From contig JAKGHH010000007.1 in assembly GCA_022828595.1 (NCBI GenBank), positions 33,170,356-33,234,355 on the forward strand: a stretch of 64,000 bases of DNA. The letters are read 5' to 3'. Position numbers and translations under genes: made by a program. The notes under the pieces are model-generated. The model was not told the DNA's origin, ran no database searches, and saw only the letters and a list, made by a program, of their open reading frames with translations. The first letter of the stretch is position 1. Every line of letters starts with the position of its first letter. Source of the stretch: Nelumbo lutea. Taxonomy: Eukaryota > Streptophyta > Magnoliopsida > Proteales > Nelumbonaceae. Shown here piece by piece: positions 9,819-21,800 of the stretch.

Positions 9819-12800
9819 ATGGAAGAAAGGAAGAAGATCATCATCGATACAGATCCCGGTATCGGTAAGGACATCAGTTATTTTCACCATGTTTTTACAT
9901 TTTCTATTTTCTTTTGGTAAATCGAATCACGGTACATCGATTCACAGAATCAAAGTGCTCTTGGGCAACAATATCTTTATTTTCAGGGAGATTTTTGCAA
10001 ATTAGACTGGTCTAGCTAAAGACTCTTGGAATAATCGATCGAGGAGTTTTCTTTTAACTTAATTAGATTGGTTCCTGACAAATTCTTTGCGTTCTGTTGA
10101 CCATTTGGATGCAAGCAGATGATGCCATGGCGATATTTTTGGCACTCCAATCTCCAGAAGTTGAGGTGATTGGACTAACAACGATATATGGGAACGTTTA
10201 TACAACGTTGGCCACGAGGAACGCTTTGCATTTGGTAATTTACTGTGGCTTAGGCCTTAACTGAGGTTTATGCTACCGTGTCAATATTTTGATAATGTAG
10301 AATTGTTGATTGGATTGGATTTGATTTGCTGACTTGTTTTATAGATTTGGTTGATGATATTGATTTGGACTGCTGTTGTGAACTTGATTTAAGTGATACT
10401 GTAAGTGGTTATGTTTCTTTTTTTTGTGGTTTAGTTGGAGATTGCAGGAAGGCAAGATATTCCAGTGGCCGAGGGATCTCATGTAACAATCACTGTACGT
10501 ATTCATTTCTTACTTGACTCTTTAATGTTGTTGACCATGGTTCCAAATTTTATCTTTATCTTATTAAGTTATTATTATCCTTCTTTGTCAAGGAGGCTAG
10601 CATGCAAGTACAAATTACATTCGGTTCCTCTTATGAGGCCCCAACTCTCAATTATTTATCAATCATAGTTAGTGGGAAAAAACCCACATTTACCATTTGG
10701 GAAACCATGCCAGTTTATTGGAAGTTGAAGGGGCTAGAATGGCTAGGGGTAAACCAAAAAAGACATGGGTCGAAGTAGTAAGAAATGATTTAAGTGCTCA
10801 TTATTTAACATGGATATGCTATTAAACAGAACGGAATTCATGTAATTAACTTCATATAGTTGGGAGAAGGCTTGTATGAGATGATGATGATGATGATGTT
10901 AGTCAAAAGAAAATTGAACTTCTTAGTTCATATGATACTCTAAATATGGATGTCTATCCTTCGGTTGAATATGATTTCCATTCAGTCTCAACCTCATGTT
11001 TTTTTTTCTTTCCTTGGGTGTTGATGCTTCTTTACCACTCTTGACTGAGGAGAAATGATAGGTTTCTAACTTTTTTTTTTAGTTTACATGGAAACATGTT
11101 AGAAGTTATTTTCTTTTCTTTTTCTATTTATTGTGTTTTTGGTCAGTAGTTACTTGTAATCCTTCTTTTATTTCTCTTTTTGTTTAATCAGGATCATTAC
11201 TGTAATTTTACACATTATTATAATTACAACAAAAAAGGGCGGCAGTTGAGAAGAGAATTCAATTTGATCTCTCCTGCTTTTAGCCCTATTTTCTTCTACC
11301 TTTCTCTTCTCTTCTTCCACCTATTTCTTCTCAACCAAGAATTATTTAGGACTGATTTCACAGTCCAAGATTTTGCCATTATGTCAAGCAATGGCCCTTG
11401 TTTGACAGCCATTGATTTTACCATTAGGTTTAGGGCAATTAAAATTATGCAAGAAAGTCGAATATGTAATTCCATTGATTGAAATGTTTGACAGCCTTCC
11501 AACTTTGGGGGCGAGGGGGGAGAATAGTTTTATAGGATATAAATGCATTAGAACACATCATCATCAGTAATAGGAAAAAACTGAGTTTTTCCACTTTGGC
11601 ATGTTTGGAATTTTACATACTTCAGATTGATTATGTATGGCAAGGGCAGTGTACCTGAGACCTGAGTTTTTGTACTTACATTCAATTGCAAGATTATATC
11701 TCTAAAAGTAAAAATATATAACAAAGAGAAAGAATATATTTATCTCATATATATTCTATTGTTATCACACTCTATTAGTGGATTATACATCTCACCCACA
11801 TTTGTCTACCCAACATATAAACTAATTAAGATGATCTACTGATTCACAAGTTGAAAGATTATGGTGCATTAATTTATAGTTATCTATTTTTTGTAAAGAA
11901 AGGTACAAAGCTTCGCATTGCAGATTTTGTCCATGGTGCAGATGGACTTGGAAATCAAAACTTCCCTCCACCAAAAGGAAAGCCAATTGAACAGTCAGCA
12001 GCTTCTTTTCTCATTCAGCAAGCAAACTTACACCCTGGAAAAGTAACTGTGGTCGCACTTGGCCCACTTACAAATATTGCCCTGGTCAGATTCCTGATCT
12101 ATTGGCATGTAATTTGAAGAAACACTAGTTTCATATTGTCTTAATGGATATTCTTTATCACTGCAGGCAATTGATCAAAATCCTGAATTTCCAAAAAAGA
12201 TTGGGCAGATTGTTATACTTGGTGGTGCATTTTCAGTAAATGGGAATGTTAATCCTGCAGCAGAAGCCAATGTATGTTGTTCTATGCCCTATTGTATTTA
12301 TTTTCACCATGAACTGCACGCCATCATGATATCAATTATCATGGGTTCAACTATTTTTTTATTTTAATTTTATGAGGAGTCAAAGTAAGAATGGAAGTTG
12401 GTTAAATTTGTAATCTGCATGTATGTTGCCATATATATAACTTAGAGAGGCATTCCATTGACAAATGGTAATTTAATGAAGTTGTCACATCTAGCCAAAG
12501 ACCAAGAAATATATTATCAATTAAGAACTTATATTGTAAGCATAGAGATATAATTGTAAAGAATGATAATTTCAGGAGGGTTGTCCTACACTGCCATTAT
12601 GAGCTTGTCTTACATCGCCGGTCCTAAATCCAGAGGAGGGCTGTCAGGTTGCTAGCTGGCAAAACTTTTGCCAAACTCTCATGATTATGGATCTGGATTT
12701 GTCTTTTCATGCTCATGCTAGGGTATTGGCATTTTCTAGAAACGACGCACTATGCCTTAACTCAAGTGTAATGTCAAATGGGCAAGGGTATGCTAGGATG

Positions 12801-15800
12801 GCCCTCAAAAGTAATCCACCACAACAGGACCTGGTTTTAGTGTTAAATGGGCAATAGTTCCCACATCCTTTTCGACAGGGGTGGGTAAAGAAGCTAGTCC
12901 AAGAAACACAATTTTGTTTAGCCACTTGGAATGTAAGAACACCTGGTTATAGTGTTAAATAGGCAATAGTTCCCACATCCTTTTAGACAGGGGTGGGTAA
13001 AGAAGCTAGTTCAAGAAACACAACTTCGTTTAGCCACTTGGAATGTAAGAACATTGGCAAGAAAGACTTGAATTAGTAGACATTATGAAGAGAAGGGTTT
13101 ATATTGCATGCTTACAAGAAACTAAATGGAAGGGTAAAAAAACTAAAGAAATTGATAGTCACAAATTCTGGTACATGGGAAAAATAAATAATAGAAATGA
13201 AGTAGTGATAATAGCAAACAAGGATCTAAAAAACCAAATTGTAAATGTTAAAATAATTGGAGACAATAATTTTAATTAGACTTGTTTTACATGAGCAAAT
13301 CATTAACATAATTAGTGCTTATGGCACCTTAAGTGGGTTTAGAAGAAAGCATTATAAAACAATTTTGGGAAAACCTAGAATGATTAATCTAAGAAATACC
13401 AAATAAGAAGATGATTCTTATAGTAGGAGACCTAAACTATATCTTTTCACCATTTTTTACTCAGGTCTTTCTTTGACCTTCAAGACTTCATTTAAATGGT
13501 TATTTTACCAACTGTCTTTTTTTTTTTTTATTTATAGGTGTCCATTACCTTAAGGATCACATTGGATGATCAACTGGTCCTCATGGTGTAGACTCTTTTT
13601 GATATTTTCCCTATGTCAGCTTCAATGTGGTCTCATCCTTTCTATTCTTGCATTATAATTTTCTTTTTCTTTTGGAGTGGGGACAAGGTTTGTCTTTGAT
13701 TTGCTTGTCTATTTGAGTAATGCTCGTCTGCATCCTTATTCTTTTTCTTTTCCCCTTTTTTTCTTGTTAGTTCCTTGAAAAATAGTCAAGGAATAAAAGG
13801 AACCGAGGGGGGGGGGGAAGGATTCCTCTATGTTTCTCACAGTCTGCACATGAACATGTAGAGAGTAGGGATGCAACTCGGGTTGGCCCAAATTAAAATT
13901 TTACACTGTTTCGGGCTCGGGCTTTGGGTTGGGCTTACTCAAATTTTGACAAAATCCCAACCCTAATCCACCCAAGTTGCACCCCTAACAGAGTTTTGCT
14001 CGTACAAGGTTGTTTCTCCTCCTTTATTTGCTTGTGGCTCGGGGTACCCACAGTTTTGGCAACCCTGATGCACTCTTTCTATCTTTGGTCATATTCTTTT
14101 CTTTTCCCCAGTAAGATGGTTATCTTCTGATTCTTTATATTGTTTGGTGGATTGGGATAATCAGATATTTGGCGATCCAGATTCTGCTGATATTGTGTTC
14201 ACAAGTGGTGCGGACATTTTGGCTGTGGGGATAAACGTTACACATCAAGTTGTTATGACTGGTAATACTTTCTCAAATTTGAATTATCAATGCTATTGAT
14301 AACATTCAAGGCCAGGACATCAATTCAACTAAAGTGTTTTGTATACTCTGTACATTCTTGTCTTCCTATTCTGTTTTAGGATGTATTTTTCTCTGTCTAG
14401 TTCTGGTGGTTGTGTTCTCTATTTAGTTTGTAGTTTTCTCTATTTATTTTTTATTTAATTGTAGTTGAACTAAACTTGTTGTACCAATGGTTCTCACCCT
14501 ACTCACGTAATAAAATTTCTTGTCCTTTCTTTTTGATAATTGAAGTGTGATTTTATAACAAGATATGAAAACTATTACAGGCATCCCAAGGAGAGGCATG
14601 GGGTGCAACCTCTCCTTAAAAGAAAATTACAGATCAAACAGTAGGGAATAGATTACACTGCAGCCTGGTACAAATTTTCCCTTTTAACCCCTTGTTTGGC
14701 AAGACAATCAGCCAAGGCATTCACCGATAATAGTTTTGTCCTTTGTTACTGATAAAAGAATACCATTGATATTTTTTATATATGCAAGTACTCATTTATA
14801 CCATGGTTCATATATAAAAAAATGGTAAAACATCTCCCTATTGATTAATATGAATGGATTTGGTTAATAGTTTTGGGTGCTGGTGCTTCCAAAGACTTGA
14901 TGACTGAAGAGACTCCCACTTGCCAAAACTGCTTATACAGCTTATTTATATATAGGTCATCAATGCCAATCTTTATCACTGGATTACTATTTCCTGTGTT
15001 AAGACCACATGACATGGTTCATTTCTATAATAGTAAGCAAAGTAAAAAGTGTACACTCTTTTTCTTACTGTTCAAAATATGCATATACTATTATTTCATA
15101 AGTGCTGCCAAAGACTTGGTGTATTTCTATAATGCTGGTTTAATGAATGGGGTTTAGGGTTAGGAACATTGTATTTAGAAACATTGCTTTGCTAGGTAAA
15201 TGGTTATGGAGATTCCTCTTTGAGAGAGAAAGGCTTTGGCATAAGGTAAAAGTAAGATTCATGGGCTGGAAAGTAATGGTTGGAATGCTAAAGTTGCTCT
15301 CCACTCAATATCTCCTTGGAAGATGGGAGAGTTCGTGGAGGTAGCCCATTGGAAAAAATCCTTGAAGATTGAAGCAAAGGAGTTTCTATTTGAGGAGCAG
15401 AGATTAAATGGTCAGCTGAGCTTGAAAATCAGGGAAGCAAAGAAAGGGATGGTGCTGTTAGAAGGTTTAGGGGTGATTGAAGGGTTCAAGGAGTTTGTGG
15501 AAGATGCAAGTAACAAAGGCAAACAAAATAGTTGGAAAGAGTTTCTCTCAGAAACTGGAAGAAGGTTTGTAGTAGAGTGTAATAGAAACACCAAAGGCTT
15601 TTTCATTTCTTTGACAGAATTTTTTGGCAAGGGTAGGAAGCAGATGGTCTGCTTCCCAGAGGGAAGGAAAAGTCGGGGCTGGAAGGCAGTTCATGGGGTA
15701 TTATGTGAACTGTTGCAACGGTTGGGTGCTAAAAGAGAAGTAACAGAAAAAAGGAAGATAAGCAGTTCTACTAGTCTGGAGAGCAATAATAAGCAAGAGA

Positions 15801-18800
15801 CTCTTATAGTGACAGATGGGGCAGGTAAACACAGAATGGGAGTAAACATACAGAGAGGAGATTGGGAAAGTAAACTGATAGTTAAAGCTTCAGCTCACAT
15901 TCTAGATTGGAGGAAAGTTGCAGATTTGTTAACAGCAATTTTGAAGTTGAAGAATACATTTATTTTAACACCCTTTGAGAAAGACAAGGCTTTGATGGAC
16001 TTGCTTGAGAATAGAGTAGAAGTTGATGCTTTAAATATCCAAGCTGAACTTGGGAAACTCACATTATCAAGATGGTGTCCGGGATCAAACTCCAAAGATT
16101 TCTTTGTTGAAGATGGAGTGCTGGTGCGTCTCTTAGGCCTTCCCTTTCACTTGTGGAAGCAAGAAACTGCTGAAGCCATTGCTCTGATGTGTGGAGGATC
16201 ACTGGGACGTGTTTCTTCTCAGCTTCCATTTTATTGAATGGAGTAAAACCTGAGGAGTTTCCTCGGAAGATAGAGGTGCGACTGTGCGAGTTGAAGGACA
16301 ATTTTACTCAGTGTGGCTGGCTTCATCCATTGAATCTGTGCTTTGGAAAGAGGCTCGTAGGGAGGGGAGATGAGAAGGTTGAAGAAGAACTGTGTGGCAG
16401 TAAAGGATTGGATGGTTCAAACAAGAATAGCACTTTCACTAAAATGGAAAAACAAGTGCTGGAGAAACAAAAAGGTAGAATTCAGGGGGAGGGTCCACAG
16501 TCTAGAGGGCGGCAGGTCCTTTGCAGGTGGTAACTGGCGCCAATATGCCTTTTTTAAACAAGGAGAAGGTGTTGGTTCAGGGAAGAACCGAACCTAGGCT
16601 TGATAAACCAAACCGGGCCTTAGGCTGAACGTGCATGACCTTTTTAAAAGTCACGTGAAGCCGCCAAATGATAAGCCAAAGCCCATGTTGGAAGGCCCAG
16701 TGGGCTTCGGGTGCTTTAAAGAAGGCCCTAAAATTTCAGGGGCGGAGGCTTTAGTTGGGCCCGCAAAAATCAGGCCCACCTAAGGCGGGTAAGAAAGGAA
16801 GCCCAGTTTAGAGGCCCAACCCAAAAGGTCATGACTTAAAAAGGCACGTGACCAACCATGTGCCTTCGATAGATGGTAATTACTATCTATCTTCTTCTTC
16901 TTCGAGTGCAACGAACCGTGCAACAGGGAGCTTGAACTCGGCGCGCTATGGAGCTTCGAAACAGTGGGTTCCGGCAATAAGATTAGAGCAGTCATCGCCT
17001 GAAAAACGCTATCCAAGGTGTATTAAACGAAGGGAGTTAGAGGAAAGAAAGAGGGAGCTCTCTCATTTTGAAGTTTTTAGCGATTCTGAATCGGATGATT
17101 CTGAAAGTCTGGGCAGCATCGATCTTAGCAGATCAAAGGATATTTCTGAAGAAGATAACCTTGGAACGGAAGTATTGTTCCTGGAGGAGGAGGGAGGTGA
17201 TTATCAGAGTTTTGAGGGAGGCTTGAAGATTTCGATGGAACGGCAGAAGACAGCTACGGTTAGGACTCAGATTCTGTCTACACTGGCAAGGGAGATTAAC
17301 TCCTTAGCGTAGGAAGAACAGGTTATGTGTTTGGAAAGGAAAGACTCTACCGGACTGCTCTGTGATGTATCGCCTATAGCCAGACAGCAGTGGAAGACTA
17401 ATTCAGATGCGGAAGTTGACAAGTTGCTGATCTCCTATGATAATTCTTCTAAGCAAATCAGACCTCAGGAGACAGATTTAGACTTATATCCCGATGCCGG
17501 TTCTGACCCCCTGAAAGAGTTTCATTTGGCTCCTACCAATGAAGGTACTCTTGTCAATTTGGTTTTTGTTCCTGATGCTCTTCCTGTGGTTGAAACAGAT
17601 ACGCCAGCATCCCGAGAGGAAGCTTTAAGTGAGGATGAAAACAGAGAGCTTAGCATTGATGAAGGTGAGAGGAGAGAGGGAGAGGTTGAGGTTAAGAAGA
17701 GTGGGAGGAAGAGTTAGAAAAAATATGGGAGCAAATTTGTGCGTTATTGGAAGAGTATAAAGCAAAGGAGGAGGGGTTAGATGGTAGGGAACCTGATGCA
17801 ACTCCTCAGAATAAGGAGAGTAACAGAAGTTCTAGGCTGGGGGGGGGGAGCGAGTAAAGGCAATGGGTCGGCTCAAAAGTTAGAGGAGAATGTAAGAAGG
17901 AAGAAGAAAAAGAGATTAGAAGTGGAGAGACTGTTGTCAGATCTAGAAGGTGATATTGAGTTTAGTGGAAGGGGAGAGAAGGAAGGGTTCTTTGTGAGAT
18001 GGAACCGGGTTCGTAAGGGGCGTTTGAAAGGAGTCTTATTATGAGAATCATTAGTTGGAATTTGAGAGGGTTAGGGAGTGCAAGAAGGAGAAGGGCAATC
18101 AAAGACCTGCTGAGGAGAGAAAAGCCTGATATAGTCATGTTACAGGAAACTAAGTTGGCAGATTTGGACAAAAGATGGGTTAGAAGTGTGTGGAAATCAA
18201 GAATGTTCTGGACTTTAGCTCCCTCATGGGGAGCCTCGGGAGGGATAGTGACCTTGTGGAGAGAGGACGTTGTAGAATCTGTGGAAGAACTTATAGGGAG
18301 ATCTCTTTGTCTTTAAAATTCAGAAATGTGGAAGATGGATTCATTTGGGTGTTAATTAATGTCTATGGGCCAAATAGTTATAGGGAAAGGAAGAAAATGT
18401 GGGAGGAGTTGTATGGAATTCAAGGCTTGTGGGATGGCCCATGGTGTTTGGAGGGGATTTCAATGTAATCAGGTTTTGTAATGAATCAAATAACCCCCAA
18501 AGATCAATTACTACAAGTATGACAAATTTCAATGAATTAATTAACACTTGTGGGTTAAAGGAATTACCCTTTCTACAAGCTAACTTTACTTGGTCAAATT
18601 TCCAAGAAAACCTCCTTTGTTCCAAATTTGATAGGTTCCTTTTTAATGTAAAGTGGGAGAAATTTGGTGGCTAAAACCCTTCCTAGAGTTACATCTGATC
18701 ACTGCCCTATACTATTAGGTCAAGATGTTCTAGGCTTTGGCCCTCGACCCTTTAGGTTTGGGAACATGTGGCTAACTCATCCGGATTTTGAACGAAAGGT

Positions 18801-21800
18801 TGGTGAGTGGTGGAATGAAGATTTGAGAGGGGTTAAGTGGAAAGGTGTAAGGTTCCACAAAAAAGTTGAAGAGACTAAGAGCAAGGATTAAAGAGTGGAA
18901 TCGGGAGCATTTTGGAAGGGTAGAAGATCAAAAGAATATTTTGATGTCCAGGATTGATGAACTAGACTCCAAAGAATCCCAGGGAGTTATGAATGAGCAA
19001 GAAAGGTTTTTGAGAAGTAAGTTAAAAAAGGAATTGGATGAAGTTCTTCTTAGAGAATAGATCTCATGGAGGCAAAAGTCAAGACACAAATGGATCAAAG
19101 AAGGGGACGACAATACAAAATTTTTCCATGCGTTGGCTAATGGGAGGAGAAGAAAAAATTGTGTGGCCAAATTAGAAGTGGATGGGGAGGAAGTCACAAA
19201 TCAAGATGAGATAGCAAAAGTATTGGTGGATCATTTCAAATCAATTGCAGGGAAGCCTCTGAATAATAAACTAAGGCTGGAAGGTCTAGATTGGCCCAGG
19301 CTGTCTGAAGAGCAAGCAAAATGGTTAGAGCGGAGTTTTGAAGAAGAGGAAATTAGGCATGCAGTGTTTTCAATGGATAGATCCAAAGCCCTTGGACCAG
19401 ATGGCTTCATCATGGATTTCTATCAAGACTGCTGGAATGTGGTAAGAGAAGACCTTTATGTTGTGTTTAAGGAATTTGAAGTTAATAGCAAAGTAAGCCC
19501 TAGAGTTAATGCCACTTTCATAGCTCTAATCCCTAAGAAGAAAGAAGAAAAAAACCCTAAAGATTTTAGGCCAATTAGTTTGGTGACTGGCATTTACAAA
19601 ATCCTGGCTAAAGTGTTATCCTTGAGGATTAAAGTAGTGATACCCTCCATCATTAGTCAAGCCCAGGGAGCTTTCGTGCAAGGGAGACAAATAACAGATC
19701 AGATTCTAATAGCGAATGAATGCGTGGAGGATATGAGAAAGTCTGGAAAACAAGGTTTTGTTTGTAAGTTGGATTTAGAAAAGGCCTATGATCTTGTGGA
19801 TTGGAGCTTCTTATTAGAGGTCCTAGGGTGTTGTGGGTTTGGAGTTAGATGGTGTAATTGGATAAAGGGATGCATAAGTTCTTGCCACTTTTCGGTCTTG
19901 GTTAATGGGGTAATCAAGGATTTTTTCCCAGCTTTTAGAGGGTTAAGGCAAGGTGACCCTCTTTCCCCTTTTCTTTTTACCCTAGTTGTAGATGTTTTTA
20001 GTAGTTTGATCTCTAAGGCATACAGGGAAGGTGTAGTGAGAGGTTGGAGGATAGGAAGGAATGGGATTAGGGTGACCCACTTACAGTTTGCTGATGACCT
20101 AATAATCTTTTGTGAAGGGGGTGATAGGAGGACAGTAAGTAATCTCAAGTCTTTGATAAAGCGCTTTGAGAGAGTATCAAATCTGAAAATAAACTTGGAA
20201 AAGAGTTGTGTGGTGGGAGTGAATCTGGAGGAGAGGACTCTTGAGTCGGTGACTAAGTCTTTAGGTTGTCCTATTTACTGTTGGCCTTTATAGTATTTAG
20301 GTCTTCCTCTAAGAGCCAACCCTAAGGAGAGCACATTTTGGGCCCCGGTTTTAGAAAAGTTTGAGTAAAGGTTAGCCTCGTGGAAAAGGAACTATATTTC
20401 TTCAGGGGGTAGAGTTACTTTATTGAGAGCTTCCTTAGCAAATCTGCCGATTTATTATTTCTCTGTGTTAAGGATTCCTATCAGGGAAGCCAAGAAATTA
20501 GAGAAATTAATGAGAAATTTTCTTTGGGAGCTAGGGGAGAAAAAAAGGATCACTTAATAAATTGGGGAATAGTGTGCAGGAGGAAAGAGGAAGGTGGATT
20601 GGGACTGGGGAATTTAGTTTTGAAGAATAAAGCACTCCTAGGAAAATGGTTGTGGAGGTGGCCCTTAGAACAGGAGAGACTTTGGCATGAGGTGATAGAT
20701 AGTATACATATTTGGGAAATGGATGGGATGCTGGTGTGTCGTGTCGAGCCACTCTGGCAACTCCTTGGAAAGCCACTCTGTATCAGGTATGATGTCAATT
20801 CTGGTACTTCTGTTTTGTTTTGGGAAGACATCTGGGTGGGCAATTCTGCCCTTAAGGACTGTTTCCCTTCTCTCTATTCCATTTCTTGCTACAAGGGTAA
20901 AACAATCTCTCACTTTCTTCCAACATCTGATTCTCCATATTCTTTGAGTTGGGACTTAAGGTTTCATTAGGGGTTTGGGGGATCATGAACTCTCTTATGT
21001 TTCAGACCTGTTGTCACTACTTGAAAGTGTTTTTCTGGACCTTTCCAGTTCTGATGTGAGACTTTGGTTTCCAAACCCAAAAGGTTACTTTACATGTGCT
21101 TCCTTTTTTAAGTCCCTTTGCTCTCCCTCGGCACAAGTGGGTTTCCCAACTAAGGAGATTTGGTCTAAACCTGCACCTCCTAAAATTATTATGTTATGGG
21201 AGGTGTTCTATAGGAAAACCAACACTTCAGACTTATTGCAGAAGAGAAGGCCTTCTATGTGTTTGTCTCCTAATTGGTGTGTACTTTGCAGGGCTAATGG
21301 TGAGGATTGCTCTCACTTACTTTTAACCTATCCTTTTTCTGTTGCTATTTGGGGTTGTATCTATGCTTTGTTTGGTTGTAGATGGAATTTGGCCACAGCC
21401 ATAGATCAGATCTTTGATCCTTCCTTCTTTGTGTGGCCCACAAAAACTGGTAAAACAATGTGGAGGAGCATTAGAGCTGCTGCTTTGTGGACAATTTGGG
21501 AAGAAAGAAATGTGAGGATATTCCAAGAGAAGGAGAGAAATGTTCAGAATGTAAAGGATTGCATTATGACCAGGGCAATCCATTTGCTGAGATCATTAGA
21601 TTCCTTCAAATTATATTCCTTTGATGATGTGGAGGAACTGGATGGCTGTATCTTGTAGCAGTAACAGAAAGAACAGGGTACCAGATGTGCGGGTACCCCC
21701 TTCAGAAGACTGGACAAAGCTTAATTTTGATGGTAGCATCCAAGGAAATCCGGGTCCATCAGGGATTAGTGGGGTGTTGAGAGATAAAGATAGTAATATT

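Noticed and set aside
11851..12117. An 88-codon single-exon frame on the + strand
   Set aside because: Its first 16 codons and its last 11 are intron; the middle is URH2 exon 4 (11899-12084), which joins in frame to exons 3 and 5.
15412..16301. Several - strand frames of 60-80 codons in the L1
   Set aside because: Shadows of the L1 ORF1 coding strand.
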